Assembly (NCBI RefSeq): GCF_018687495.1
Contig: NZ_CP061293.1
Coordinates: 930,001 to 994,000, forward strand
Origin: Polynucleobacter sp. MWH-Svant-W18
GTDB lineage: Bacteria; Pseudomonadota; Gammaproteobacteria; Burkholderiales; Burkholderiaceae
Direction: 5' to 3'
Length of the DNA stretch: 64,000 bases
In this document: in pieces, positions 15,791 to 26,905 of the stretch
How the letters are laid out: each line of letters opens with the position of its first letter
How positions within the stretch are numbered: position 1 is the stretch's first letter
Translations under genes and position numbers: made by a program
The notes under the pieces: generated by a model
What the model saw: only the letters and a program-made list of their open reading frames with translations
What the model was told of the DNA's origin: nothing
The model's database searches: none

Positions 15791-17668
15791 TTAGGCCGTA
15801 GCAGGTGCACTGCCAGCAGCTGGGCCAGTAGTACCAGCAGAATTACCAAACTGGGTTGCTGGTGGTGGCTTAGGTGTACGCGGTGGACGACCTTCCATAA
15901 TGTCGTTGATCTGCTCCGCATCAATGGTTTCCCATTCAAGCAATGCAGCAACCATCGCTTCAACCTTGTCGCGGTTTTGCTCCAAGATAGACTTTGCTAA
16001 AGCATATTGGCTATCAATCAACATCCGAATTTCGGCATCAACTTTTTGCTGAGTTAATTCAGAGACAGTTTTGGTGCTGTTACGGCCAAAAATGCTTTCT
16101 GATTCTGTATCAACGTATACCATGGTACCGAGACTGTCGCTCATTCCATAGCGTGTCACCATGTCGCGCGCCATTTTGGTAGCACGCTCAAAGTCATTTG
16201 AGGCACCTGTACTCATTGAGTGCAAGAACACTTCTTCAGCAGCACGACCGCCAAACAGAATTGCTAACTCTTCCAACATGCGATCTTTATAAAGATTCAC
16301 ACGATCGAATTCTGGTAATTGCCAAGTTACACCCAATGCCATACCGCGAGGCATGATGGTGACTTTATGTACTGGGTCAGCTTTAGGAAGAACCTTGGCC
16401 ACGACAGCGTGTCCAGACTCATGGTAGGCGGTGTTACGACGTTCTTCTTCACGCATTACAGCAGACTTACGCTCAGGACCCATATAGATCTTGTCCTTAG
16501 CATCTTCAAAGTCTTTCATATCGACTGCACGCTTATTACGGCGGGCTGCAAATAATGCAGATTCATTTACGAGGTTTGCCAAATCGGCACCAGAAAATCC
16601 TGGGGTGCCACGTGCCAATACTGCAGCATTCACATCTGGATCAATCGGAACTTTGCGCATATGTACTTGCAGAATCTGTTCGCGACCACGGATGTCAGGC
16701 AAGCCAACGTGCACTTGTCTATCAAAACGTCCTGGGCGCAATAGTGCTTTATCTAGCACATCGGAGCGATTGGTTGCAGCAACCACGATCACGCCACTAT
16801 TGCTCTCAAAGCCATCCATCTCCACTAACATTTGATTGAGAGTTTGTTCACGCTCATCATTACCGCCGCCCATACCGGCACCACGATGACGGCCAACAGC
16901 ATCGATCTCATCAATAAAGATGATGCAAGGAGAATTTTTCTTGGCGTTTTCAAACATATCACGCACACGAGATGCACCTACGCCCACAAACATCTCTACG
17001 AAATCAGAGCCGGAGATTGAAAAGAATGGAACCTTCGCTTCGCCTGCAATCGCACGCGCCAAAAGAGTCTTACCTGTACCTGGAGGGCCTACAAGCAATA
17101 CGCCATGAGGAATACGTCCGCCAAGTTTTTGGAACTTCTGGGGATCTTTTAAGAAATCGACTAACTCATAAACTTCTTCTTTTGCCTCATCGCAGCCTGC
17201 AACATCAGCAAAGGTCACGGTATTACTGTTCTCATCAATGAGACGGGCTTTGGATTTGCCAAAGGAGAATGCTCCGCCTTTGCCGCCACCTTGCATTTGG
17301 CGCATCATGAAAAACCAGAAACCAATGATCAATAAAGTGGGTCCAAGGTAGTACAAAGCAGAAACCAACATATTGGGTTCATCTTCTGCTTTACCGGTTA
17401 CCTGTACACCGTATTTCATCAAGGCACCAACCATCCAGATATCGCCTGGAGAGATGATGGAGTATTTACTGCCATCAGCAGGAGTGACCTGCAAAGTACG
17501 ACCCTGCACATCAACACGCTTCACTTTGCCTGCTTTGGCGTCATCCATAAATTGCGAATATGTGACTTGAGTCTGGTCCTTGGGCTTATCGAACTGCTTA
17601 AAAACAGTGAAAAGCACTAAGCCCACGATGAGCCACACGCCGATTTTTTGGAACATATTGCTGTTCAA
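15791..17668 (-). CDS. ftsH: ATP-dependent zinc metalloprotease FtsH
   Basis: Membrane-bound AAA+ protease that degrades misfolded membrane proteins and regulators such as sigma-32 and LpxC. The 625-aa protein has two membrane helices (about 7-24 and 103-123) flanking a small periplasmic domain, Walker A (GPPGTGKT), Walker B (IIFIDEID), the second region of homology ([20 protein letters not shown]) and the zinc site [11 protein letters not shown]. The best start is TTG 17668, with AAAAGGA 6 bases before it; the next ATG would be too far from it. A small palindrome (CTGGATTCATCCAG, 17682-17695) sits just upstream. The C-terminus is proline- and alanine-rich. Confidence 0.96.
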   Translation of the reverse strand: MNSNMFQKIGVWLIVGLVLFTVFKQFDKPKDQTQVTYSQFMDDAKAGKVKRVDVQGRTLQVTPADGSKYSIISPGDIWMVGALMKYGVQVTGKAEDEPNMLVSALYYLGPTLLIIGFWFFMMRQMQGGGKGGAFSFGKSKARLIDENSNTVTFADVAGCDEAKEEVYELVDFLKDPQKFQKLGGRIPHGVLLVGPPGTGKTLLARAIAGEAKVPFFSISGSDFVEMFVGVGASRVRDMFENAKKNSPCIIFIDEIDAVGRHRGAGMGGGNDEREQTLNQMLVEMDGFESNSGVIVVAATNRSDVLDKALLRPGRFDRQVHVGLPDIRGREQILQVHMRKVPIDPDVNAAVLARGTPGFSGADLANLVNESALFAARRNKRAVDMKDFEDAKDKIYMGPERKSAVMREEERRNTAYHESGHAVVAKVLPKADPVHKVTIMPRGMALGVTWQLPEFDRVNLYKDRMLEELAILFGGRAAEEVFLHSMSTGASNDFERATKMARDMVTRYGMSDSLGTMVYVDTESESIFGRNSTKTVSELTQQKVDAEIRMLIDSQYALAKSILEQNRDKVEAMVAALLEWETIDAEQINDIMEGRPPRTPKPPPATQFGNSAGTTGPAAGSAPATA

Positions 17669-17834
17669 ATTGATTCCTTTTCTGGATTCATCCAGGTGTT
17701 AAAGCGGATTGCTATCTCTAAGTATTTGATTCTACTACCACCCTTTTTCAAGAGCGAATGGCATATTTATTTCATAAACCCCTATTTCTAGAGGGTATTA
17801 AGGTGATTTTGGTAAATTTTTTGCCAGTTTTTGC

Positions 17835-18509
17835 TTATTTAGGTGGCTTGAGATTCCTACCCAACAAGAAAATCTCTGAAGAACGGGCTCTAGAAGCTTT
17901 TGGCTTACGTGAGGCAACGGTTTTAAAGACCTTTTTGAAGGACTCCACAATCTGGCTATAACCACTGCCGTTGAAGCACTTAATCAATAATGCGCCTTCT
18001 GGCTTCAGGTGGGCTTGCGCAAACTCGAGAGCAATTTCAGCAAGAAAAGCCATTCTGGCAGCATCAGCAACGCCAACGCCTGATAAGTTAGGGGCCATAT
18101 CCGAAAGTACCAAATCTACCTTGCCATCGGCATCCTTCGGAAGTAAAGCTTCTAATGCAGCGAGCCCCTCCTCTTCCCGAAAGTCCCCTTGAATAAAACT
18201 GACATCAGCAATGTCTTCCATCGGCAGAATATCAATAGCAATAATTTGCCCATCTGGCTTACCAGACTCAATCTTCGGATTATGTTTACCGAGCTCAGTT
18301 AAGCGATTACGAGCGTATTGAGACCAGCTTCCAGGGGCACTCCCAAGGTCAACAATGGTCATGCCCGCTTGTATGAGATGGTCTTGCTCATCAATTTCGC
18401 TAAGCTTATAAACTGCACGTGCGCGATAGCCCTCTTTCTGGGCCATCTTCACATAAGGATCGGTTAGGTGATCCTGCAACCAACTTTTATTAAATTTATT
18501 CTTTGCCAC
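17835..18509 (-). CDS. rlmE: 23S rRNA (uridine-2'-O) methyltransferase RlmE (FtsJ/RrmJ)
   Basis: SAM-dependent enzyme that methylates U2552 of 23S rRNA during late 50S assembly. The 224-aa protein shows the KDKE tetrad context: SRAVYKL-type [10 protein letters not shown] (K), the SAM motif [22 protein letters not shown] (D) and [10 protein letters not shown] (K). It is divergent from yhbY and 166 bases upstream of ftsH, as in E. coli. That 166-base gap contains a CTTGAAA element (17753-17747) but no matching -10. Confidence 0.95.
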   Translation of the reverse strand: MAKNKFNKSWLQDHLTDPYVKMAQKEGYRARAVYKLSEIDEQDHLIQAGMTIVDLGSAPGSWSQYARNRLTELGKHNPKIESGKPDGQIIAIDILPMEDIADVSFIQGDFREEEGLAALEALLPKDADGKVDLVLSDMAPNLSGVGVADAARMAFLAEIALEFAQAHLKPEGALLIKCFNGSGYSQIVESFKKVFKTVASRKPKASRARSSEIFLLGRNLKPPK

Positions 18510-18566
18510 AACTTACCCACTTTCGCCCTACATTTTCCTAGTTTCTGCGTCCTAAAGCAAAAGGAA

Positions 18567-18596
18567 TTGACATAAAACAGCTCAAATCCCTTGTAA
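18567..18596 (+). promoter_or_regulatory. Candidate promoter of yhbY
   Basis: A perfect -35 TTGACA (18567-18572) is followed after 18 bases by the weak -10 TTGTAA (18591-18596). It lies 40 bases before the yhbY ATG in the divergent rlmE-yhbY gap. Confidence 0.35.
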
Positions 18597-18635
18597 ATAG
18601 GCGTATTTAGTCATCAATGCTCTATCATCAAGCCC

Positions 18636-19262
18636 ATGACTGCACTTACCATTACCCCCGCACAAAGAAAATCCCTTAAAGCTGATGCCCATGATCTCAG
18701 CCCTGTTGTCATGGTTGGCGGAGATGGCTTAACACCAGCCGTAATTAAAGAGGCAAAACTCGCAATCAATCACCATGGTCTCATTAAGATTCGGGTCTTC
18801 GGCGATGACCGTGAAGCACGCATTGCAATTTATGAAGAGCTCTGCGACAAGCTAGATGCTGCTCCAGTACAGCACATTGGTAAGTTGCTAGTACTGTGGA
18901 AACCAAAAGATATGGTCGATGCAGCGTTTGCCAATTTAGATCGCTCAAAAAAACAAACCAAAAAATCCTTACAAGCACCACGCACCAAGCGCCAGCCTAA
19001 TCGTGCTCCAGCGAAGTCTGGTGTGAGAACTAGCACTTCAGATAGATCTGAGCGTCGCTCTGCTTCTAATAAAGCACCATTTGCACGCGCTGCTGCTGTG
19101 AAATCGGCTACACCGAAGAAACGCGTTTTACGCTCAGAGGCTGCAGAATCTAAGATTGGTTGGTCATCCCCCGGCTATCGTAAGGCTGCTGCTGCACCAG
19201 CACCCATTAAACGCAAGAAGGTGCGCATGGCAAGCAATAAGAAGAAATCACTTGGCTCCTAA
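18636..19262 (+). CDS. yhbY: YhbY-family RNA-binding (CRM domain) protein with a long basic tail
   Basis: Residues 1-97 form a CRM domain (LTPAQRKSLKADAHDLSPVVMVGGDGLTPAVIKEA, then LIKIRVFGDDREAR and HIGKLLVLWK). The domain binds pre-50S ribosomal RNA. The typical bacterial protein is about 100 aa; here residues 98-208 add a tail rich in Lys, Arg, Ser and Ala with PKKRVLRSEAAESKIGWSSPGYRKA. The tail is probably disordered and RNA-binding (inference). It is divergent from rlmE, which acts in the same ribosome-assembly step. A terminator follows at 19282-19307. Confidence 0.9.
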   Translation: MTALTITPAQRKSLKADAHDLSPVVMVGGDGLTPAVIKEAKLAINHHGLIKIRVFGDDREARIAIYEELCDKLDAAPVQHIGKLLVLWKPKDMVDAAFANLDRSKKQTKKSLQAPRTKRQPNRAPAKSGVRTSTSDRSERRSASNKAPFARAAAVKSATPKKRVLRSEAAESKIGWSSPGYRKAAAAPAPIKRKKVRMASNKKKSLGS

Positions 19263-19281
19263 TGAGCTTTGAAGTGAAGTG

Positions 19282-19307
19282 AAAAACGCCGCTAGTCGGC
19301 GTTTTTT
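19282..19307 (+). terminator. Bidirectional terminator between yhbY and the DUF4149 gene
   Basis: AAAAACGCCG pairs with CGGCGTTTTT across a 5-base loop, with A- and T-runs on both sides, so it can stop transcription from either direction. Its right arm overlaps the last codons of the DUF4149 gene. Confidence 0.85.
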
Positions 19308-19771
19308 ATTGCACTGGCTTTCCAAATTAAAGCTATTCCCAGAAAGGCTTCGATTAAATAGATAGTGCTTGATACGCCATGCAATCTTGAAAATAAAATG
19401 GCATTGCTAGACTCCCGAACAGATAAGCCTAGATACAAAGCTTGATCACGCAAAGAATTCATCCAAGGGATCAGAATGAAGGCGGCAGCAACTGCACAGG
19501 CAAGCATGCCCAACAGAATCCAGCGAATTACACGAAATCGATTTAAGCCCTGTCGCACTAAATAATTCGCCATGACCATGAGGAAGGTGCTGAGAAAGAC
19601 TCCAAGATAGGCTTGAGTCTTAAAAAGACTCGCAGCTACAAAGCCGGCAACTTGTCGATCCCCTAAAGATGAAAACAGAATTGGAACCACTAAAAAGCCA
19701 ATGGCAATGAAGCTACCAACCCAAAGCCCAGAAATACACTGAAATACTCGCTGGGTACGCTGGTACAGCAT
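19292..19771 (-). CDS. DUF4149 four-helix membrane protein
   Basis: A 159-aa integral membrane protein with four hydrophobic helices (about 12-34, 50-70, 83-103 and 135-155), the layout of DUF4149 family proteins commonly found next to greA in Burkholderiales. The function is unknown. Its ATG shares one base with the greA stop (TAATG), which implies coupling. The family name rests on context and topology. Confidence 0.75.
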   Translation of the reverse strand: MLYQRTQRVFQCISGLWVGSFIAIGFLVVPILFSSLGDRQVAGFVAASLFKTQAYLGVFLSTFLMVMANYLVRQGLNRFRVIRWILLGMLACAVAAAFILIPWMNSLRDQALYLGLSVRESSNAILFSRLHGVSSTIYLIEAFLGIALIWKASAIKNAD

Positions 19772-20247
19772 TAGATGTAGCGTACCGCCAGGATTTCGAC
19801 TTCGCGATTACCACCAGGTGCTTGAACTGCTACTACATCGCCCTCTTCTTTGCCAATCAAGGCGCGAGCAATGGGGGAACTAATGGAGATTTTGCTTGAA
19901 GCAATATCGGCCTCGTCATCACCTACGATTTGATAGGTGAGCTTGGTACCATCCTCGAGATCTTCTAGATCAACCGTTGCACCAAATACAATGCGGCCAG
20001 AAACATCAAGGCTAGCAGGATCAATGATTTGCGCAGCAGACAATTTACCTTCTAGCTCTTGAATGCGTCCTTCAATGAAGCCCTGTTTTTCTTTAGCAGC
20101 ATCATACTCTGCGTTCTCGGAGAGATCGCCCTGGGCGCGCGCCTCAGAGATAGCATTGATCACTGCTGGACGCTCAACATGCTTTAAACGATGCAGCTCC
20201 TCTTTGAGAAGTTCTGCACCGCGTTTGGTAATGGGAATTGTGCTCAT
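19771..20247 (-). CDS. greA: Transcription elongation factor GreA
   Basis: Binds RNA polymerase and stimulates transcript cleavage in stalled complexes. The 158-aa protein has the N-terminal coiled coil (about 1-75), with tip acidic residues in [16 protein letters not shown], and the FKBP-like C-terminal domain ending [25 protein letters not shown]. It lies 57 bases downstream of carB and may be read from the carAB transcript. Confidence 0.97.
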   Translation of the reverse strand: MSTIPITKRGAELLKEELHRLKHVERPAVINAISEARAQGDLSENAEYDAAKEKQGFIEGRIQELEGKLSAAQIIDPASLDVSGRIVFGATVDLEDLEDGTKLTYQIVGDDEADIASSKISISSPIARALIGKEEGDVVAVQAPGGNREVEILAVRYI

Positions 20248-20304
20248 ACAACTAACCTAACTTAATTACTTGCGCTAAATGCGCGAACAAAAGGTAATTT
20301 TAGA

Positions 20305-23300
20305 TTAAATGAGCGCCCGATGTAAGGTTTGCAGTGAATAAACCTCTAAAGACTCTTTGCTGCCATTTTGAGAAGCCAGTAATCCATCCATGACCGCACG
20401 TGCTGCACTAATGGTTGTGTAATAAGTTACGCCATTAGCCTGGGCACTAGTCCGGATAGATCGAGAATCTGCAATCGCAGTACGGGTTTCATCCACAGTC
20501 GTAAATACCAAGGAAATTTCACCATTTTTAATGAAATCTACAATGTGTGGACGACCATCTTTGACCTTATTCACTAGGCGAACCGGTAAACCGGCTGCCT
20601 CAATTGCTGCAGCAGTACCCTTGGTTGCCACCATCGGAAAGCCCAATTGGTGCAAGAGTTTTGCCACTTCAATAGCCTTAGGCTTATCGCTATCTTTCAC
20701 GGTCAAGAGTACTGTTCCACTTTTAGGTAGTTTGATGCCGGCACCCAATTGTGATTTGAATAGCGCTTCACCAAAGGTTTTACCAACACCCATCACTTCG
20801 CCAGTTGAGCGCATCTCTGGTCCCAAGATTGGATCAATGCCTGGGAACTTATTAAATGGAAATACCGCTTCTTTTACAGAGAAATAAGGCGGCTTCACTT
20901 CAAGCTGGATACCTTGCTGTGCAAGTGTTTGGCCAACCATGCAACGCGCTGCAATCTTTGCAAGCTGTAAACCCGTCGCTTTAGAAACGAATGGCACGGT
21001 GCGGGATGCACGGGGATTAACCTCCAGAACGTAGATGACATCTTTACCATCGACATTCTGGATAGCAAACTGCACATTCATCAAGCCAATAACATTCAGT
21101 CCTTTAGCCATCGCAGCAGTTTGGCGCTTGATCTCTTCTACGGTTTCATCCGATAAGGAATACGGCGGCAATGAACAGGCAGAGTCACCAGAGTGAACCC
21201 CAGCTTGCTCAATATGCTCCATCACACCACCAATAAATACTTTGCTGCCATCGCTGATGCAATCCACATCGCACTCAATCGCATCGTTCAAGAAACGATC
21301 TAGCAGTACAGGTGAATCATGTGACACTTTGACCGCTTCACGCATATAACGTTCAAGGTCACGACCATCATGCACAATTTCCATGGCGCGACCACCCAAT
21401 ACATAGGAAGGACGCACGACTAATGGGTAGCCAATCTCTTCAGCAAGCTTGAGAGCTTCATCTTCAGCGCGGGCAGTTCTGTTTGGTGGCTGACGTAGAC
21501 CGAGGTCTTGCAAGAGTTTTTGGAAACGCTCGCGATCTTCCGCTGCGTCAATCATGTCTGGTGAAGTACCGATAATTGGCACGCCATTGCGCTCTAAATC
21601 TAAAGCAAGTTTCAACGGTGTTTGACCACCGTATTGAACGATCACGCCCTTGGGCTTTTCCTTCGCCACAATTTCCAAAACATCTTCGAGCGTCAGCGGC
21701 TCAAAATAAAGACGATCAGATGTATCGTAATCGGTAGAAACAGTTTCAGGATTACAGTTCACCATGATGGTTTCGTAACCATCATCACGCATTGCGAGAG
21801 CAGCGTGAACACAGCAATAATCGAACTCAATCCCTTGACCAATACGGTTAGGACCACCGCCCAAGACCATGATCTTCTCTTTATTGGTCGGACGGGATTC
21901 ACATTCGCCATGTTCAGCCTCATAGGTTGAATACATATAGGCGGTATTGGTAGAGAATTCAGCAGCGCAGGTGTCGACCCGTTTGTAAACTGGGGTGACT
22001 TTTAAGCGATGGCGTGCAGCTCGTACAGAAGATGCATCAACACCAAGCAATTTAGCCAAACGGCGATCCGAGAAACCTTTTTGCTTCACAAAGCGCAACT
22101 CTTGAGCAGAAAGACTATCAATCTTACGTTGCTTAAGCTCAGATTCAATGGTGATCAACTCTTCAATTTGTTCTAAGAACCAGGGATCGACCTTGGTCTC
22201 GTTATAAATTTCATCTAAACCCATGCCCATACGGAAGGCATCTGCTAAGTACCAAATACGGTCTGGGCCTGGTTCATTGATCTCGTTAATGATGTCGTCG
22301 AGGTCGGTTGAGACTTCATCTAAACCATCAACGCCAACCTCTAAGCCGCGCAATGCCTTTTGGAATGACTCTTGGAAAGTGCGGCCGATAGCCATCACTT
22401 CGCCAACAGATTTCATTTGTGTTGTTAAACGAGAATCCGCTTGTGGAAACTTTTCAAAGGCAAAGCGTGGAATCTTAGTCACCACGTAGTCGATTGAAGG
22501 CTCAAACGATGCAGGCGTTGCCCCACCAGTGATGTCATTCTTAAGTTCATCTAAGGTGTAGCCCACAGCCAGCTTAGCTGCAATCTTAGCAATAGGGAAA
22601 CCAGTTGCTTTGGAGGCTAATGCTGATGAACGGGATACACGAGGGTTCATTTCAATCACGATCATGCGGCCATCTACTGGATTGATCGAGAACTGTACGT
22701 TAGATCCACCAGTGTCAACACCAATTTCACGAAGAACAGCAATCGATGCATTCCGCATGATTTGATATTCTTTATCGGTCAAAGTTTGCGCAGGCGCTAC
22801 TGTAATCGAGTCGCCAGTGTGCACCCCCATTGGATCTAAGTTTTCGATCGAGCAAACAATGATGCAGTTGTCATTGCGATCACGTACTACTTCCATCTCA
22901 AACTCTTTCCAACCCAAAAGAGACTCTTCAATCAAGAGTTCGCGGGTTGGAGATAAATCCAGACCTCGTTTACAGATTTCTTCAAACTCTTCGCGGTTAT
23001 ATGCAATACCGCCGCCAGATCCACCCATGGTGAAAGAAGGTCGAATAACGACTGGGAAACCAGAGCTACCAGTCTCTTGCTGAATACGTTGCTGCACTTC
23101 ATGGGCCTCGTCCATAGAATGTGCAATTCCTGACTTTGCAGAACCCAAACCAATCTTGGTCATCGCATCTTTAAATTTCTGACGATCTTCTGCTTTATCA
23201 ATGGCCTCTGGTGATGCCCCAATCAACTCGCAGCCATATTTTTCAAGAACACCATGACGATGTAAATCTAGGGCGCAGTTCAAGGCGGTTTGTCCACCCA

Positions 23301-23568
23301 TCGTTGGCAAAATCGCATCCGGTTTTTCTGCAGCAATAATGCGCTCAACGACTTCCCAGGTAATCGGCTCGATGTAAGTGACATCAGCCATTTCTGGGTC
23401 GGTCATGATGGTTGCAGGATTACTGTTGACCAAGATCACTTTGTAACCTTCATCACGCAATGCTTTACATGCTTGCGCGCCAGAGTAGTCAAACTCACAA
23501 GCTTGTCCAATCACAATTGGACCAGCCCCAATAATCAGAATGCTCTTAATGTCGCTACGCTTAGGCAT
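20305..23568 (-). CDS. carB: Carbamoyl-phosphate synthase large subunit
   Basis: Makes carbamoyl phosphate from bicarbonate, two ATP and ammonia supplied by CarA, feeding arginine and pyrimidine synthesis. The 1087-aa protein has two homologous ATP-grasp halves (about 1-400 and 555-935), each with a [11 protein letters not shown] or [10 protein letters not shown] loop, an oligomerisation region, and a C-terminal MGS-like allosteric domain (about 940-1087, starting [12 protein letters not shown]). The ATG shares one base with the carA stop. Confidence 0.98.
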   Translation of the reverse strand: MPKRSDIKSILIIGAGPIVIGQACEFDYSGAQACKALRDEGYKVILVNSNPATIMTDPEMADVTYIEPITWEVVERIIAAEKPDAILPTMGGQTALNCALDLHRHGVLEKYGCELIGASPEAIDKAEDRQKFKDAMTKIGLGSAKSGIAHSMDEAHEVQQRIQQETGSSGFPVVIRPSFTMGGSGGGIAYNREEFEEICKRGLDLSPTRELLIEESLLGWKEFEMEVVRDRNDNCIIVCSIENLDPMGVHTGDSITVAPAQTLTDKEYQIMRNASIAVLREIGVDTGGSNVQFSINPVDGRMIVIEMNPRVSRSSALASKATGFPIAKIAAKLAVGYTLDELKNDITGGATPASFEPSIDYVVTKIPRFAFEKFPQADSRLTTQMKSVGEVMAIGRTFQESFQKALRGLEVGVDGLDEVSTDLDDIINEINEPGPDRIWYLADAFRMGMGLDEIYNETKVDPWFLEQIEELITIESELKQRKIDSLSAQELRFVKQKGFSDRRLAKLLGVDASSVRAARHRLKVTPVYKRVDTCAAEFSTNTAYMYSTYEAEHGECESRPTNKEKIMVLGGGPNRIGQGIEFDYCCVHAALAMRDDGYETIMVNCNPETVSTDYDTSDRLYFEPLTLEDVLEIVAKEKPKGVIVQYGGQTPLKLALDLERNGVPIIGTSPDMIDAAEDRERFQKLLQDLGLRQPPNRTARAEDEALKLAEEIGYPLVVRPSYVLGGRAMEIVHDGRDLERYMREAVKVSHDSPVLLDRFLNDAIECDVDCISDGSKVFIGGVMEHIEQAGVHSGDSACSLPPYSLSDETVEEIKRQTAAMAKGLNVIGLMNVQFAIQNVDGKDVIYVLEVNPRASRTVPFVSKATGLQLAKIAARCMVGQTLAQQGIQLEVKPPYFSVKEAVFPFNKFPGIDPILGPEMRSTGEVMGVGKTFGEALFKSQLGAGIKLPKSGTVLLTVKDSDKPKAIEVAKLLHQLGFPMVATKGTAAAIEAAGLPVRLVNKVKDGRPHIVDFIKNGEISLVFTTVDETRTAIADSRSIRTSAQANGVTYYTTISAARAVMDGLLASQNGSKESLEVYSLQTLHRALI

Positions 23569-24764
23569 TATTTGCCCTCCTTCTTGCTGGCAGCATTCAT
23601 GAGCTCCACAAAACGATCAAATAAATAGGCGATGTCATGAGGTCCTGGAGAAGCCTCTGGGTGCCCTTGGAAACACAGTGCTGGCTTGTCATTCCAAGCC
23701 AAACCTTGCAAGGAGCCATCGAATAAGGAAACATGAGTTACGCGAATATTGCTGGGTAATGTATTTGCATCAACCGCAAAACCATGATTTTGCGATGTAA
23801 TCGCCACACGCCCTGTATCTAAATCTTTCACTGGATGATTTGCACCATGGTGACCAAACTTCATTTTTAGAGTTTTGGCGCCAGCAGCAAGACCCATGAT
23901 TTGGTGACCCAAGCAAATGCCAAATGTTGGCACACCCTTTTCAATAATCTCTTTTGCAGCAGCAATGGCGTAATCACAAGGACCAGGATCTCCAGGGCCG
24001 TTTGAGAAAAATACGCCATCCGGATTCATGGCTAACACTTCTGCAGCGCTAGTTTGAGCAGGTACTACAGTGAGCTCACAACCACGCTCTGTGAGCATGC
24101 GCAAAATGTTGCGTTTCACACCAAAGTCATAGGCAACTACTTTTTTAATTGACTTAGATCTGTCTAAAGTTCTGTATGCAGGTTTGCCATCAGGACCATG
24201 TAAATCCCATTCAGCCTCGCGCCATTCATAAGGGGCTTTAGTGGTAACCACTTTGGCCAGGTCTAAACCGGCCATACCTGGAAAAGCTTTAGCCAATTCC
24301 AAGGCTTGTTTACCGAGTGTTGCAAGGTCATCACCATTTTTTCCAGCAACAATAGCGCCTGATTGGGCGCCGGTATCGCGCAAGATGCGGGTTAATTTAC
24401 GAGTATCGATTCCCGCAATACCGACTACACCAGATTTTGTGAGGTAATCATCGAGCGTCCCCTCTGCGCGGAAATTGGAGATGCGTTTAGGCAGGTCCTT
24501 AATGACTAGTCCCGCTGCATGAATTTGATCAGACTCTGCGTCTTGAGGATTGACACCTACATTGCCAATATGGGGATAAGTTAAGGTCACAATTTGACGG
24601 CAATAACTTGGGTCGGTGATGATTTCTTGATAACCGGTTAAGGCGGTGTTGAACACGACTTCGCCAGCAGTTTCACCTGCTGCGCCAATGCTGTAACCGG
24701 GAAATAATGTGCCGTCGGCTAGGGCCAACACGGCGGGAGGAAAAGAAGGAAGCAAGGGTGACAA
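23568..24764 (-). CDS. carA: Carbamoyl-phosphate synthase small (glutaminase) subunit
   Basis: Hydrolyses glutamine and passes ammonia to CarB. The 398-aa protein has an N-terminal CPSase domain ([26 protein letters not shown]) and a class I glutamine amidotransferase domain with nucleophile Cys in [11 protein letters not shown] and the His/Glu in [12 protein letters not shown]. The only start that preserves the conserved N-terminus is TTG 24764, with GGAG 5 bases before it; an ATG at that site is out of frame. E. coli carA also uses a UUG start, to my knowledge. Confidence 0.96.
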   Translation of the reverse strand: MSPLLPSFPPAVLALADGTLFPGYSIGAAGETAGEVVFNTALTGYQEIITDPSYCRQIVTLTYPHIGNVGVNPQDAESDQIHAAGLVIKDLPKRISNFRAEGTLDDYLTKSGVVGIAGIDTRKLTRILRDTGAQSGAIVAGKNGDDLATLGKQALELAKAFPGMAGLDLAKVVTTKAPYEWREAEWDLHGPDGKPAYRTLDRSKSIKKVVAYDFGVKRNILRMLTERGCELTVVPAQTSAAEVLAMNPDGVFFSNGPGDPGPCDYAIAAAKEIIEKGVPTFGICLGHQIMGLAAGAKTLKMKFGHHGANHPVKDLDTGRVAITSQNHGFAVDANTLPSNIRVTHVSLFDGSLQGLAWNDKPALCFQGHPEASPGPHDIAYLFDRFVELMNAASKKEGK

Positions 24765-24797
24765 ACCATCTCCAGTCCCTGCTCCATCCGACGCTCA

Positions 24798-24826
24798 AAA
24801 CCCCCAAAAAGACCAACCCGGGGTTT
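24798..24826 (-). promoter_or_regulatory. Hairpin in the carA leader
   Basis: On the minus strand AAACCCC (24826-24820) pairs with GGGGTTT (24804-24798), followed by T. A competing shorter hairpin (AACCC/GGGTT) shares the left arm. This could be an attenuator of carAB or incidental; no small leader peptide was identified. Confidence 0.3.
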
Positions 24827-24950
24827 ATTTATGCGGGAGGTGAGTGTCTTTAAGCGCTAGGGTATTTAATTAGTTTCGAACCCTGTAATCATACCATTTT
24901 CATGCCCCAAATGCTGAGAAACCTTGCTCTACAGGCTTCTAGAGGGGATA

Positions 24951-24980
24951 GCCTCCTCTGACGACAAGCCAGGAGGAGGC
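24951..24980 (-). terminator. Hairpin downstream of prpE
   Basis: GCCTCCTC pairs perfectly with GAGGAGGC across 14 bases, 14 bases after the prpE stop. There is no T-run, so it may stabilise the 3' end or act with Rho. Confidence 0.45.
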
Positions 24981-24994
24981 ATTTCTGAGGGGCT

Positions 24995-26878
24995 TTAAAC
25001 CTGAGCACCATGTTCGATGATGGTTTTAATTTGCGCCAATACAGCCTGGTCTTCCATAGTGCTGATATCTCCAGGATCACGACCTTCAGCAACAGCTTGC
25101 AAAGCACGACGTACGATCTTGCCTGAACGCGTCTTAGGTAATGCGGTAACTATATAGACCCGACCAGGACGAGCAATAGCACCCAGTTGGCTATCTACTG
25201 TCTTCATACACTCTTTTTCTAAGTTGTCTGCTTTGCTTGCATCCTTTGGAATAACAAATGCAATTGCTGCCTGACCTTTGAGTTTGTCTTCGATGCCTAC
25301 TACCGCTACCTCAGAAACATTTGGATGACTCGAGATACTTTCTTCAATCTCCCGTGTTCCAAGGCGGTGTCCTGCAACGTTAATCACGTCGTCAGTACGA
25401 CCCAAAATAAAGAAGTACCCATCTTGATCCTTAATACCCCAGTCAAATGTAGAGTAGATCAACTTCCCTGGAATAGTTTCCCAGTAAGTGCTGATAAAAC
25501 GTTTGTCGTCACCCCAAATAGTTTGCATACAACCAGGAGGCAAAGGGCCTTCAATGGCAATGACCCCTTTTTGATCAGGGCCCAATTCAGCTGAAGTAGC
25601 ATCATCAAGCAACTTCATGTTGTAACCAAAAGATGGCACCCCAGGAGAGCCAAACTTGTGTGGCATGACCTCTACACCACGTTGGATAGCCAAAATTGGC
25701 CAGCCAGTTTCTGTCTGCCAATAGTTATCAACAACCGGCTTCTTAATCGCATCATGAATCCAACTCGCAGTTGGCTCATCTAGAGGTTCACCTGCTAAGA
25801 ACAGTAAGCGCAAAGAGGAAAGATCATATTTCGTTAAGAAAGCAGGATCTTGTTTTTTAAGAACACGGACTGCAGTAGGAGCAGAAAACATCACCGAGAC
25901 TTTGTATTTTTCAACCAGCTCCCACCAAATGCCTGCATCAGGACGCAAGGGCGTACCTTCATACATGATGGTCGCCATACCAGTCAGTAGCGGCGCATAA
26001 ATAATGTAGCTATGACCAACTACCCAGCCAATATCCGAAGTGCAGAACATGGTTTCACCAGCATTGCCAGTAAAGATGTGTTTCATGGTGGAGGCAAGTG
26101 CAACTGCATAGCCACCGGTATCGCGCTGAACACCCTTCGGCTTGCCGGTGGTGCCCGAGGTATACAGAATGTATGAGGGATGGGTTGCATCCACCCACTC
26201 AATCGGCACAATATCGTTCAAATGTTTTTGACGCTCAGTGGCGTAATCCAAATCTCGCCCTGCCACTGTCGTAAATTCAGTTAAGCCGCGATTCACTATC
26301 AGAACCTTCTCTGGCTTATAGCTAGCCAAAGTAATTGCCTCATCTAGGAGAGGCTTATAGGGAACCGCTTTACCGCCACGAGCGCCCGCTTCTGCAGTCA
26401 CAATCATTTTTGGTTTGGCATCATCAATTCTGGAAGCCAAGCTATGGGAAGCAAAGCCACCAAATACAACTGAGTGAATTGCACCAATACGCGCACAAGC
26501 AAGCATTGCGAAACAAGCTTCTGCAATCATGGGCATGTAGATGAGGACACGATCACCCTTTTGAATGCCATTGGCTTTATAGATGGCTGCCATCCGATTC
26601 ACTTCTTCGTACAGCTCTTGATAGGTATAGGCCTTCTCAATATTGGTTTCTGTAGAAACCGCAACTAAGGCAATTTGATTCGGGCGCTCTTTTGCATGAC
26701 GATCGACCGCGTTGTAGCAAAGATTGGTGAGGCCGCCCTCAAACCATTTTGCAAATGGAGGATTGTCGTAATTGAGAACTTTATTAAATGGCTTTTCCCA
26801 GTGAATTAATTTTGCCTGCTCACCCCAGAAACCATCTGGATCTTTAATGGAGCGTTCATGCTGTGCTTTATAGGACAT
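24995..26878 (-). CDS. prpE: Propionyl-CoA synthetase
   Basis: Adenylate-forming enzyme converting propionate (and probably acetate less well) to the CoA thioester. The 627-aa protein has ILYTSGTTGKPKGVQRD (AMP-binding loop), CTSDIGWVVGHSYI, YWQTETGWP, and the C-terminal catalytic lysine in PKTRSGKIVRR. GGYAVALASTMKHIF and length are closer to PrpE than to Acs, but acetyl-CoA synthetase remains an alternative. I chose ATG 26878, six bases after AGG; an in-frame TTG lies two codons upstream. It follows mltD by 27 bases. Confidence 0.9.
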   Translation of the reverse strand: MSYKAQHERSIKDPDGFWGEQAKLIHWEKPFNKVLNYDNPPFAKWFEGGLTNLCYNAVDRHAKERPNQIALVAVSTETNIEKAYTYQELYEEVNRMAAIYKANGIQKGDRVLIYMPMIAEACFAMLACARIGAIHSVVFGGFASHSLASRIDDAKPKMIVTAEAGARGGKAVPYKPLLDEAITLASYKPEKVLIVNRGLTEFTTVAGRDLDYATERQKHLNDIVPIEWVDATHPSYILYTSGTTGKPKGVQRDTGGYAVALASTMKHIFTGNAGETMFCTSDIGWVVGHSYIIYAPLLTGMATIMYEGTPLRPDAGIWWELVEKYKVSVMFSAPTAVRVLKKQDPAFLTKYDLSSLRLLFLAGEPLDEPTASWIHDAIKKPVVDNYWQTETGWPILAIQRGVEVMPHKFGSPGVPSFGYNMKLLDDATSAELGPDQKGVIAIEGPLPPGCMQTIWGDDKRFISTYWETIPGKLIYSTFDWGIKDQDGYFFILGRTDDVINVAGHRLGTREIEESISSHPNVSEVAVVGIEDKLKGQAAIAFVIPKDASKADNLEKECMKTVDSQLGAIARPGRVYIVTALPKTRSGKIVRRALQAVAEGRDPGDISTMEDQAVLAQIKTIIEHGAQV

Positions 26879-26905
26879 GGTCAACCTAATAAAAAGTTAC
26901 TGAAA

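Noticed and set aside
17747..17753. Sigma-32-type -35 (CTTGAAA) upstream of ftsH
   Set aside because: No CCCATNT-like -10 at 11-16 bases, so a heat-shock promoter is not supported by the sequence alone.
17758..17961. 67-codon plus-strand frame between ftsH and rlmE
   Set aside because: Its second half overlaps rlmE antisense, it has no ribosome site, and the start of the peptide looks like a random hydrophobic frame.
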